Shown: positions 1 to 5,239 of the stretch, piece after piece
How the letters are laid out: each line of letters opens with the position of its first letter
Numbering within the stretch: the first letter of the stretch is position 1
Source of the DNA: an uncultured Oscillospiraceae bacterium
GTDB taxonomy: Bacteria; Bacillota; Clostridia; Oscillospirales; Oscillospiraceae
Direction of reading: 5' to 3'
DNA length: 15,005 nucleotides
NCBI GenBank assembly: GCA_934622035.1
Contig: CAKTVG010000034.1
Coordinates: 1-15,005, forward strand
Notes under the pieces: generated by a model
What the model saw: only the letters and a program-made list of their open reading frames with translations
Database searches by the model: none
What the model was told of the DNA's origin: nothing
Position numbers and translations under genes: made by a program

Positions 1-237
1 CACCCCGGCGACCGTGTGCTCGTGATCGACGATTTTCTGGCGCGCGGCGAAGCGCTGCGCGGTCTGTGCGAGATCGTACAGGCTGCGGGAGCCGAGCTGG
101 TCGGCATCGGCTGCGCCGTGGAAAAGGGCTTCCAGGGCGGCGGCGATAAGCTGCGCGCGGCGGGCGTGAACCTGCACTCGCTTGCCATCATCGAGAGCGC
201 AGAGCCGGGCAAGATCGTTTTCCGGGAGGAAGCGTAA
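1..237 (+). CDS. xpt: xanthine phosphoribosyltransferase, C-terminal part (5' end outside window)
   Basis: The window opens inside this gene: frame 1 runs from base 1 to the stop at 235-237 and gives 78 residues, about the last two fifths of a protein usually near 190 aa. The enzyme joins PRPP to xanthine to make XMP in purine salvage (family knowledge). The visible motif VLVIDDFLARGEAL is the PRPP-binding loop of type I phosphoribosyltransferases, with the paired acidic residues. The following GAELVGIGCAVEKGFQGG segment is typical of Xpt rather than of hypoxanthine or adenine enzymes. The stop codon overlaps the guaA start (TAATG), so the two are almost certainly co-transcribed and translationally coupled, which fits consecutive steps from xanthine to GMP. 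The start and any upstream purine riboswitch lie outside the window. Confidence 0.9.
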   Translation, partial: HPGDRVLVIDDFLARGEALRGLCEIVQAAGAELVGIGCAVEKGFQGGGDKLRAAGVNLHSLAIIESAEPGKIVFREEA

Positions 238-1772
238 TGGAAACGGTTCTGATTTTGGACTTCGGTGCGCAGTACAGTCAGCTGATCGCACGCCGTGTGC
301 GTGAGCAGAATGTATACTGCGAGGTCAAGCCCTGCTCTATCTCCCCTGCCGAGATTGAGAAGATCGCCCCCATCGGCATCATTCTCTCCGGCGGCCCGCA
401 GAGCGTTTATGAATCTGTTTCCCCGCACGTGGATCCGGCACTTTTTGCGCTTGGGATCCCCGTTCTTGGCATCTGCTATGGATGCCAGCTCATGGCATAT
501 TCGCTGGGCGGCACCGTTGCAGCAGCGACGGAAGCGACCGCCCGCGAATATGGCAAGACGATGACCGAGTTTGACACGGACAGCGTAATTTTCCGGGGCC
601 TCCCGGCGTCCAGCGTAACGTGGATGAGCCATGGCGACTATATCTCTCAGGTGCCGGACGGCTTCACCGTCACGGCGAAGACTGCTGTCTGCCCGACGGC
701 AGCCATGGCCTGCCCGGAGAAAAAGCTTTATGGCGTGCAGTTCCATCCTGAGGTGCAGCACACTGTACAGGGCAGCGAAATGCTCCGCCGGTTTCTCTAT
801 ACCGTCTGCGGCGCGTCCGGCGATTGGACGATGGCGGATTATCGCCAGACCGCGATCCGCTCCATCCGCGAAAAGGTCGGCTCTGGACGTGCGCTTCTCG
901 CGCTGTCCGGCGGCGTGGATTCTTCTGTCGCGGCAGCACTTATGGCAGAGGCTATCGGCAGCCAGCTCACCTGTGTGTTTGTCGACCATGGTCTGATGCG
1001 CAAAAATGAGGGTGACGAGGTCGAAGCTGCGTTCAGCAAGTGGGACATTCATTTTGTCCGTGTCAATGCAGAAGAACGCTTTCTTGCGAAGCTCGCTGGC
1101 GTTTCCGACCCGGAGACGAAGCGCAAAATTATCGGCGAGGAGTTCATCCGTGTCTTTGAAGCGGAAGCCAAGAAGATCGGCGCAGTCGACTATCTTGTGC
1201 AGGGCACGATCTATCCGGACGTGATCGAGTCCGGTCTTGGCAAATCCGCCGTCATCAAGAGCCACCACAATGTCGGCGGGCTTCCGGATTATGTCGACTT
1301 CAAGGAGATCATCGAGCCGCTGCGCATGCTGTTCAAGGACGAAGTTCGTCAGCTTGGCCGCGAACTGGGGTTGCCTGAGTATCTGGTTATGCGTCAGCCC
1401 TTCCCCGGCCCTGGTCTTGCGATCCGCGTGATCGGCGATATTACAAAGGAAAAGCTCGACACACTGCGCGACGCGGACTTTATCTTCCGCGACGAGATCG
1501 CGAAGGCTGGACTCGACCGCAGTCTTAGCCAGTACTTTGCCGTGCTGACCTCCATGCGCTCCGTCGGCGTCATGGGCGACGGGCGGACATATGACTACAC
1601 ATTGGCTCTGCGCGCCGTCAATACGAGCGATTTCATGACGGCCGACTGGTCACGCATCCCTTACGACGTCCTCGACCGTATCTCCGTCCGCATCGTCAAC
1701 GAGGTCCGCGGTATCAACCGCATCTGCTACGACATCACCAGCAAACCCCCAGCAACGATCGAGTGGGAATAA
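237..1772 (+). CDS. guaA: GMP synthase (glutamine-hydrolysing)
   Basis: Converts XMP to GMP using ATP and glutamine in the cytoplasm. The 511 residues match the usual full length. The N-terminal class I glutamine amidotransferase domain (about 1-190) has the nucleophile elbow GICYGC with Cys80, and His170/Glu172 in QFHPEV complete the triad. The ATP-pyrophosphatase domain carries the PP-loop SGGVDSS (224-230), and the C-terminal dimerisation part has PFPGPGLAIRV and ends in the usual ATIEWE. The start is set by GGAGG at 225-229, and the ATG overlaps the xpt stop. The gene is intact although its 3' end is the apparent attachment site of the downstream element. This is usual for such insertions, because the element brings or preserves the last codons. 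GC content looks visibly higher than in the neighbouring element. Confidence 0.98.
   Translation: METVLILDFGAQYSQLIARRVREQNVYCEVKPCSISPAEIEKIAPIGIILSGGPQSVYESVSPHVDPALFALGIPVLGICYGCQLMAYSLGGTVAAATEATAREYGKTMTEFDTDSVIFRGLPASSVTWMSHGDYISQVPDGFTVTAKTAVCPTAAMACPEKKLYGVQFHPEVQHTVQGSEMLRRFLYTVCGASGDWTMADYRQTAIRSIREKVGSGRALLALSGGVDSSVAAALMAEAIGSQLTCVFVDHGLMRKNEGDEVEAAFSKWDIHFVRVNAEERFLAKLAGVSDPETKRKIIGEEFIRVFEAEAKKIGAVDYLVQGTIYPDVIESGLGKSAVIKSHHNVGGLPDYVDFKEIIEPLRMLFKDEVRQLGRELGLPEYLVMRQPFPGPGLAIRVIGDITKEKLDTLRDADFIFRDEIAKAGLDRSLSQYFAVLTSMRSVGVMGDGRTYDYTLALRAVNTSDFMTADWSRIPYDVLDRISVRIVNEVRGINRICYDITSKPPATIEWE
1761..1772 (+). repeat. left attachment-site repeat (att, 3' end of guaA)
   Basis: The last guaA codons and stop, gagtgggaataa. 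The right copy at 14870-14881 differs only by A to G in the Glu codon (gaa/gag), so either copy would restore a functional guaA end. The exact crossover position within the repeat cannot be read from one sequence. Confidence 0.75.
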
Positions 1773-1782
1773 ATGGAATATA

Positions 1783-1815
1783 CCCCGAAAGCCTTGGAAA
1801 CACTGGCTTTCGGGG
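1783..1815 (+). terminator. guaA terminator hairpin
   Basis: A perfect 11-bp stem, ccccgaaagcc (1783-1793) with ggctttcgggg (1805-1815), and an 11-nt loop, 10 bases after the guaA stop. The tail after the stem (cctttcat) is only moderately T-rich. It lies inside the element, so it probably replaced the original guaA terminator on insertion. It is convergent with the integrase gene. The loop and 3' arm contain the dispersed motif ccttggaaacactggcttt. Confidence 0.75.
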
Positions 1816-1876
1816 CCTTTCATATCTGCCCATGATGTTGATATGATGCTAAGACTCCAGTGTTTCCAAGGCTTTT
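1788..1876. repeat. inverted 19-bp repeat between guaA terminator and integrase 3' end
   Basis: aaagccttggaaacactgg (1788-1806) is repeated exactly in inverted orientation as ccagtgtttccaaggcttt (1857-1875). The second copy encodes the integrase C-terminus KALETLE. Close variants occur at 5296-5317 (minus), 5471-5492 (plus) and, more diverged, 14899-14920 (plus). Integrase or accessory-protein binding is a reasonable guess but unproven. Confidence 0.7.
1833..1848 (+). repeat. left arm-type-like repeat
   Basis: tgatgttgatatgatg. A copy with 15/16 identity (tgatgctgatatgatg) lies in the same orientation at 14748-14763 near the right att repeat. Short direct repeats just inside both ends are what tyrosine integrases with an N-terminal arm-binding domain recognise. 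The assignment is inference. Confidence 0.5.
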
Positions 1877-2904
1877 GCAAGTTCGGACTGTTTGTTGGGG
1901 TACAAATGCGAATAGGTGTTTAGCGTTGTCTCAATGTTTTCATGCCCCAGACGTTCCGCAATCAGTAAGGGCGAATACCCAAGTTCGACGAGCAGCGAGG
2001 CGTGGGAATGTCTCAGGTCGTGCACCCTAATCTTCTTCACGCCGCTCGCCTTACAGCCAGCGACCATTTCACGATACAAGTTGCTTTTGGTAAGTGGAAA
2101 AATCCTTGTGTTCGGCCCTGCGTCGTAGATATGTGACAGGTAGGCTTTCAGCTCGTCGCAGAGGAAAGTCGGCATATCTACGACGCGATTGCTCTTTGGC
2201 GTTTTGGGCGGCGAGATAATGTCCTCGCTCCCGAGCCGCTGATAGGATTTGTTGATGCTGAGTTTGCGTTGCGTAAAATCAATGTCGCTCCGCGTCAAAG
2301 CCAGCAATTCGCCCTCGCGAATCCCGCACCAATAGAGAACCTGAAAGGCAGCGTGAATCTGAGGGTTATCCTCGATTGCAGCGCTGAACTTCAAATACTC
2401 CTGCCTGGTCCAGAAAAGCATTTCGTCAGCCTTCTTTTTTCCCATGCTTCCCGCTTTATGGCAAGGGTTCTCCCGCAGGCCATAATACTTGACTGCGTAA
2501 TTCAAGATTGCGCAGAGTTGATTATTGATCGACTTGAGGTAGGTATCGGCGTACCCCTGCTTAATGAGGGTATTTTGCCATTCTCTCACGTTTGCCGGCG
2601 TGATGTTGCCAAGCGATTGCTTTTTCCAGTATGGCAGCAGCTTTGTATCGATGATGTGCTGCTTATTTGCAATCGTCGATTTACGCAACCGGTTCTCCAT
2701 ATCTGACATGTAGAGCGACGCAAGGCTTCCGAATGTCATGTTTGGATTGCCTTGAATCTTTTCGAGGAAACTGCGCTCATACTCTTTGGCATCGCGCTGT
2801 CTGGCAAAGCCCCGCTTGAGCTTTTTCTGTTTCTTCCCCTGCCAGTCGATATAGTAAAAGCAGCAATACCAGCTTCCCCGCTGTTCATCCTTATAGGTTG
2901 GCAC
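1849..2904 (-). CDS. int: tyrosine recombinase/integrase of the element
   Basis: 351 residues, the usual length for Tn916/phage-type integrases. The N-terminus (1-50) resembles an AP2-like arm-binding domain with KxxKxxKRGFARQRDAKEYE. A core-binding SAM-like domain follows (55-145), then the catalytic domain. All catalytic positions are visible: Arg196 in CGIREGELLAL, Lys234 in SPPKTPKSNR, His295/Arg298 in HDLRHSHASLL, His321 in RLGHENIETTL, and the nucleophile Tyr331 in NTYSHLYP. The start is GTG at 2904, with AGGAGG about 8 bases upstream. The gene converges on guaA, and its 3' end contains one copy of the dispersed ccttggaaacactgg motif. It should catalyse insertion into and excision from the guaA 3' end, helped by the excisionase-like protein at 6429. 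Confidence 0.96.
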   Translation of the reverse strand: MPTYKDEQRGSWYCCFYYIDWQGKKQKKLKRGFARQRDAKEYERSFLEKIQGNPNMTFGSLASLYMSDMENRLRKSTIANKQHIIDTKLLPYWKKQSLGNITPANVREWQNTLIKQGYADTYLKSINNQLCAILNYAVKYYGLRENPCHKAGSMGKKKADEMLFWTRQEYLKFSAAIEDNPQIHAAFQVLYWCGIREGELLALTRSDIDFTQRKLSINKSYQRLGSEDIISPPKTPKSNRVVDMPTFLCDELKAYLSHIYDAGPNTRIFPLTKSNLYREMVAGCKASGVKKIRVHDLRHSHASLLVELGYSPLLIAERLGHENIETTLNTYSHLYPNKQSELAKALETLES

Positions 2905-3088
2905 GTTTTTGTCCTCCTGATTTTAGTTCTACAATTATTCTATCGCGTCGGGGAATGGTTGTAAGTCGGCAAGGTCAACAGGGTTTTGCGCTGTTTTTCT
3001 CCGTGCCTGACAGCTTTACAAAACAAGGTGCGCTCGGTATAATAAATTTGGCTGATTTCCCAGCCAAACTTGCGGGATGACTACTTAA
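2905..3088. other. integrase upstream region
   Basis: No protein-coding frame is supported on either strand. On the minus strand it should hold the integrase promoter, but I find only a weak -10 candidate (tagaat, about 35 bases before the RBS) and no convincing -35. The hairpin at 3045-3070 is listed separately. Confidence 0.4.
3045..3070 (-). terminator. hairpin, probable terminator after the 24-residue ORF
   Basis: aaatttggct (3045-3054) pairs with agccaaactt (3061-3070), 9 of 10 positions. It follows the stop of the mini-ORF at 3089-3163 on the minus strand, and the minus-strand tail is attata rather than a full T-run. Together with 3182-3216 it brackets the mini-ORF. Confidence 0.45.
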
Positions 3089-3163
3089 TTACGCATTCAT
3101 GGCAAACAGGATATGCTTTCTGCCGGCCAGTCTACGCAACGGGAAAAATGGGTAGCCTTTCAT
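3089..3163 (-). CDS. possible 24-residue mini-protein between two hairpins
   Basis: ATG at 3161-3163 follows gggag about 10 bases upstream. The frame encodes a short basic, aromatic-rich peptide beginning MKGYPFFPLRRLAG and ending in a hydrophobic ILFAMNA, then TAA. It is bracketed by hairpins at 3182-3216 and 3045-3070. The inverted repeat gactact (3079-3085) / agtagtc (3166-3172) encloses the whole ORF. It may be a small peptide, or an RNA whose ORF is incidental. I recognise no family. Its position between the integrase promoter and the regulators suggests a leader or regulatory role, which is inference only. Confidence 0.35.
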   Translation of the reverse strand: MKGYPFFPLRRLAGRKHILFAMNA

Positions 3164-3181
3164 TGAGTAGTCTCCCGCCCT

Positions 3182-3216
3182 AAAAGGGCCTGCAGGTTAA
3201 AGCTGCAGGCCCTTTT
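3182..3216. terminator. strong bidirectional terminator
   Basis: aaaagggcctgcag (3182-3195) and ctgcaggccctttt (3203-3216) form a perfect 14-bp stem with a 7-nt loop, with A-run and T-run on opposite arms so it can act on both strands. It lies 40 bases after the stop of the sigma-like ORF (3258) and separates the regulator operon from the integrase. Confidence 0.85.
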
Positions 3217-3257
3217 CTTGTCTTCTGAATTTGGTTAAACCTGAGATTCGGCGCACA

Positions 3258-3500
3258 TTAGCTCATGCAAAGCGCCTGAAGATTCACGTTTTCGCTCAGC
3301 TTGTTTCTGCCCGCCCGCACAATATTGTTGATTGCGCCCTTGCTGACGCCGAAACGCTGCGCAGTCATCTCGAAGGTCAATCCGTCAAAGTAGATTGCGC
3401 TGATAGCTTCGAACTGTCGTCCGGTCAGAACAGGAAGCGCCTCATGGACAGACTTTTGAACTGTCTCCGAGTAGAGACGTTCCTCGACCGCGCCGATCAG
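3258..3500 (-). CDS. small sigma-70 region-4-like DNA-binding protein, non-ATG start
   Basis: Directly after the XRE gene, the -1 frame is open for 80 residues to TAA at 3258-3260. It contains LPVLTGRQFEAISAIYFDGL followed by TFEMTAQRFGVSKGAINNIVRAGRNKLSEN, the pattern of sigma-70 region 4 and related phage HTH proteins (a helix, then a helix-turn-helix with conserved G-V-S). No ATG, GTG or TTG lies near its beginning. An in-frame TGA precedes CTC-CTG, so the likely start is CTG at 3498-3500, overlapping the XRE stop (CTGA) by translational coupling. A frameshift product with the XRE protein is the alternative. The match to the HTH pattern is good; the start is uncertain. Its role is presumably transcriptional control of the integrase side. 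Confidence 0.6.
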   Translation of the reverse strand: MIGAVEERLYSETVQKSVHEALPVLTGRQFEAISAIYFDGLTFEMTAQRFGVSKGAINNIVRAGRNKLSENVNLQALCMS

Positions 3501-3688
3501 GAGTCAAGCAGGTCTTTGGGATGGCACTTCAACGCTTGTGACAGCTTCAAGGCATTGCGCAGCGTCATGTTTTCAGCCTTGAGCGTTCCAGACTCATATT
3601 GCGCAATTTTCGTCTTATGGACGCCGCTCAATTCTGCAAGCTGCGTTCTCGTCAGTGCCCTTGATTCGCGTATCTCTTTGAGGCTCAT
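3497..3688 (-). CDS. small XRE/Cro-type regulator
   Basis: 63 residues that are almost entirely one HTH_3 domain: MSLKEIRESRALTRTQLAEL, then SGVHKTKIAQYESG (recognition helix and the YE/G signature), then a C-terminal helix pair ending CHPKDLLDS. The start at 3688 follows gggggtgag about 4 bases upstream on the minus strand. It overlaps the region-4-like ORF downstream. Single-domain proteins of this kind are typical repressors or antirepressors of mobile elements. It is preceded by terminator 3776-3810, so it probably has its own promoter in 3689-3775, where a taaaat -10 is visible about 20 bases before the RBS. Confidence 0.85.
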   Translation of the reverse strand: MSLKEIRESRALTRTQLAELSGVHKTKIAQYESGTLKAENMTLRNALKLSQALKCHPKDLLDS

Positions 3689-3775
3689 GCACTCACCCCC
3701 TTCAATATCATTTTACCTTGTAAGCGAGAGAGCGTGCTGCAATTAAATCAAAACACAGCGATGCGCATAAAAAAT

Positions 3776-3810
3776 GACCCGCTCACCAGTGTAATACTGC
3801 CAAGCGGGTC
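3776..3810 (-). terminator. terminator of the 68-aa/39-aa operon
   Basis: gacccgct (3776-3783) pairs perfectly with agcgggtc (3803-3810). Read on the minus strand, the stem is followed by attttttatg, a good T-run. It lies just after the stop of the 39-residue ORF. Confidence 0.8.
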
Positions 3811-3823
3811 TTGCGTGATATTC

Positions 3824-3943
3824 TCAAAACATACTCTGCATCACGCTGTCCAGACTTCTGCCCTCGCATTCGACTTGCACGATAATCTCACGAGCTTCTT
3901 CGTCCGAATATCCATCTTCAATTAGCATTTGATAAAGGTCCAT
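3824..3943 (-). CDS. 39-residue acidic small protein
   Basis: ATG at 3941-3943 is preceded by ggaggcg about 5 bases upstream, and the frame runs 39 residues to TGA at 3824-3826. It begins MDLYQMLIEDGYSDEEAREI and ends in LDSVMQSMF. It is acidic and predicted helical, with no cysteine pairs or membrane segment. The stop of the HTH gene (3956) is 12 bases upstream, so the two are an operon ending at the hairpin 3776-3810. I do not recognise a family. Proteins of this size beside phage-type regulators are often antirepressor or accessory factors, but no function is claimed. Confidence 0.7.
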   Translation of the reverse strand: MDLYQMLIEDGYSDEEAREIIVQVECEGRSLDSVMQSMF

Positions 3944-3955
3944 GTTTACGCCTCC

Positions 3956-4162
3956 TCACTCCGCAAAAAATATGACGTTCCGACGATCGATCGACAGATG
4001 CAGGCGACCTGTCGCCTTAATGATCTCGCCGACCTTAAAATCGATCTCGCCTCGCAGTCGGCGATATATCGCGCTCCGGCTTATCCCGCAAACTCTCGCA
4101 AGTTCATCGACGCTGCAATTATTCCGCTCCATCTCTCGAAGCAGGGCTGCTTTATCCAGCAT
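3956..4162 (-). CDS. small HTH DNA-binding protein (DUF739-like)
   Basis: 68 residues: MLDKAALLREMERNNCSVDE, then LARVCGISRSAIYRRLRGEIDFKVGEI as a clear helix-turn-helix, ending RRNVIFFAE. The IFF near the C-terminus, where short phage regulators end after a final strand, resembles the DUF739/phage Cro-like group as I know it. The start is supported by aaaggagag 6-8 bases upstream. It lies downstream of the first copy of the 70-bp promoter/operator repeat (4194-4263) and upstream of the 39-residue ORF. It probably acts as a repressor or Cro-like switch protein and could bind the conserved operator. Confidence 0.8.
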   Translation of the reverse strand: MLDKAALLREMERNNCSVDELARVCGISRSAIYRRLRGEIDFKVGEIIKATGRLHLSIDRRNVIFFAE

Positions 4163-4193
4163 TCTTGACTCTCCTTTTCATTTATAGGTTCAT

Positions 4194-4263
4194 CCTCTTG
4201 ACATTATTATTTTACTATAATTAGTAAGTTTCGTATGCCGACGAACCTAACAGCGTTTTTGCT
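4194..4263 (-). promoter_or_regulatory. promoter/operator repeat, copy 1
   Basis: On the minus strand the core is catacg, 17 bases, then taaaat (-10 at 4209-4214, -35-like at 4232-4237). The same -35/-10 spacing recurs in copy 2 at 4573-4643. Both copies share gttcgtcggcatacgaaa, containing the interrupted palindrome ttcgt-6 bases-acgaa, which overlaps the -35 and is probably an operator. Both also share agcaaaaacgctg upstream. It drives the HTH gene at 4162. Plus-strand ttgaca in the same repeat lacks a consistently spaced -10. Confidence 0.65.
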
Positions 4264-4395
4264 ATTGATCTGCGCAGTTCTGCCGGCTGCCCCATTTCTA
4301 TTCAAATCGCGCATTTACTTTTTCCAACGCCTGATATATAATAAAGTCACCTTGGAGCCCAGCCGGTCTTACGATCGGCCAGACTCGCGGGGCGG
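4264..4395. other. intergenic, no gene supported
   Basis: Follows the stop of the 35-residue ORF on the minus strand. The only structure seen is a weak, imperfect hairpin near 4360-4380 (gccggtcttacgatcggc). A plus-strand frame here has a hydrophobic stretch but no RBS, and it runs antisense through the 35-residue gene. Confidence 0.4.
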
Positions 4396-4503
4396 TTATT
4401 TGTCTTCGAGGAGGAGCTCATAGAGCTCTTCCTCAGAGACAACCTCGATCAATCTGTCATCAATCTTACCGAGGTAACCGTAAGGGGTGTAGCCATCAGG
4501 CAT
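4396..4503 (-). CDS. 35-residue acidic small protein
   Basis: ATG at 4501-4503 is preceded by aaggaag 8 bases upstream. The frame encodes MPDGYTPYGYLGKIDDRLIE followed by a very acidic VVSEEELYELLLEDK and TAA at 4396-4398. The start is aromatic and glycine-rich, the second half a charged helix. It follows copy 2 of the promoter/operator repeat with a 5' leader that includes the 4523-4551 hairpin. I do not recognise a family. The repeated promoter shows it is controlled together with the HTH gene at 4162. Confidence 0.65.
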   Translation of the reverse strand: MPDGYTPYGYLGKIDDRLIEVVSEEELYELLLEDK

Positions 4504-4522
4504 TTCATGCACTTCCTTTCTT

Positions 4523-4551
4523 AGAGCTTGCAGGTAACGGCTGCAGGCTCT
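4523..4551. terminator. hairpin in leader of the 35-aa gene / plus-strand terminator
   Basis: agagcttgcag (4523-4533) and ctgcaggctct (4541-4551) pair over 11 bp with one G-T. On the plus strand it is followed by ttctttttg, as in an intrinsic terminator. On the minus strand it lies in the leader between promoter copy 2 and the ORF, about 20 bases before the start, and could act as an attenuator-like element. Confidence 0.5.
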
Positions 4552-4572
4552 TTCTTTTTGTAAATCTCCTTT

Positions 4573-4643
4573 CCTCTTGACATTTGCAATTTTATCGTTT
4601 TTAGTAGATTTCGTATGCCGACGAACTGCTCAGCGTTTTTGCT
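4573..4643 (-). promoter_or_regulatory. promoter/operator repeat, copy 2
   Basis: Second copy of the 70-bp element, offset by 379-380 bases from copy 1. The minus-strand -10 taaaat is at 4589-4594 and the -35-like catacg at 4612-4617, again with exactly 17 bases between. The operator palindrome at 4611-4625 is identical to copy 1, while the -35/-10 spacer differs, so selection appears to act on the operator and promoter hexamers. Confidence 0.65.
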
Positions 4644-4724
4644 GCATTTCTAAGCATTTTTGCCGACGGGCAAAACAGCCAGAGCGGGGCTACCTGTTCT
4701 ATGCAATACTTACGGAGGGAGAAT

Positions 4725-4904
4725 ATGGACGAACTTCTCATAAAGATTGACGAGCGACAGCTTTGCAGCTATCTCCTTGATCTTGCAAAGGAGTATTACG
4801 CCGACCCAGATCATCAGCGTGCCTATAATGACTGGTGTGCTTGGAAAAATAAAAAGGCCCCGCAGGAGGGCAATCCTGCGGGGTGGAAGGAGAAAAAGGA
4901 ATGA
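4725..4904 (+). CDS. 59-residue hypothetical protein
   Basis: ATG at 4725 is preceded by ggaggga (4714-4720); an upstream in-frame ATG at 4701 lacks an RBS. The protein is MDELLIKIDERQLCSYLLDL followed by a charged helix with YYADPDHQRAYNDW and a lysine-rich tail. Small proteins of this form occur in Firmicutes prophages and islands, and I cannot assign a function. The last 15 codons contain a perfect 10-bp hairpin (4858-4867 with 4874-4883), and the stop overlaps a possible next start (ATGA). It is divergent from the 35-aa gene, with both promoters in 4504-4724. Confidence 0.65.
   Translation: MDELLIKIDERQLCSYLLDLAKEYYADPDHQRAYNDWCAWKNKKAPQEGNPAGWKEKKE
4858..4883 (+). repeat. GC-rich hairpin inside the 3' end of the 59-aa gene
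   Basis: ccccgcagga pairs perfectly with tcctgcgggg around a 6-nt loop, within the coding frame. It has no T-run directly after it. It could stall translation or stabilise or process the message. Confidence 0.55.
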
Positions 4905-4924
4905 GCAGCAGATCAAATCCTTAA
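4901..4924 (+). pseudogene. possible gene remnant (7 codons)
   Basis: ATG at 4901-4903 overlaps the preceding TGA and has ggagaaaaagga just upstream, a normal coupled start, but the frame (MSSRSNP) stops after seven codons. The following 700 bases contain no gene. A truncated operon member, for instance a lost replication gene next to the origin-like region, is one reading. A chance ATG is another. Confidence 0.25.
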
Positions 4925-4947
4925 CCTTGTAAATTATATCGCGTATG

Positions 4948-5012
4948 GCCTGTCTTGCGAGCTGGGTAAATCGCACAGAATTTACCCAGTGTAACCGTAC
5001 AATCAGACAGGC
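4948..5012. repeat. nested palindrome (cruciform-forming)
   Basis: An outer 8-bp arm gcctgtct (4948-4955) with agacaggc (5005-5012) encloses an inner perfect 10-bp stem ctgggtaaat (4962-4971) with atttacccag (4980-4989) and an 8-nt loop. It lies in non-coding DNA between the small plus-strand gene and a strong terminator, close to the origin-like repeats. It could be a nicking/replication structure or a structured RNA end. Confidence 0.6.
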
Positions 5013-5017
5013 AATAG

Positions 5018-5052
5018 AAAAGACCTCATGGACAAAAGCCATGAGGTCTTTT
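5018..5052. terminator. strong bidirectional terminator
   Basis: aaaagacctcatgg (5018-5031) pairs perfectly with ccatgaggtctttt (5039-5052), a 14-bp stem with a 7-nt loop and T-runs possible in both directions. It closes the transcription unit that begins with the 59-aa gene. Confidence 0.85.
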
Positions 5053-5239
5053 CCCTATAGGAGGCACGCCACGTCACGTCAGGAGGCAAGAAAGAAACTT
5101 TTTCATATTTTATCGCGAAGCGCACAATTTGTAAGCTGGTAACCATGCATGGAATCGTTGCCTGAAAACTGTGCGGTATATCGGGTACTCCCGCTCCGCC
5201 GAAAAAACACCCCCTCGCGCAGGCGGAGGACCCAATTTT
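5053..5239. other. gene-free spacer next to origin-like region
   Basis: No convincing coding frame. A minus-strand frame through here (5003-5326) has no RBS and runs through terminator and iterons. Visible structure: a 7-bp hairpin ctccgcc (5194-5200) / ggcggag (5222-5228) around a C- and A-rich loop, and gcgcaca/tgtgc arms near 5119 and 5170. Confidence 0.4.

Noticed and set aside
1740..1860. tRNA or tmRNA attachment site beside the integrase
   Set aside because: No tRNA-like cloverleaf is present; the repeated sequence is the guaA 3' end.
4198..4203. Plus-strand ttgaca (also 4577-4582) as a -35 box
   Set aside because: The distance to any -10 differs between the two copies and no gene with an RBS follows copy 1. 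The minus-strand reading has identical 17-base spacing in both.
4235..4423. Plus-strand frame with a hydrophobic N-terminus
   Set aside because: No RBS, begins inside the operator repeat and overlaps the better supported 35-aa minus-strand gene.
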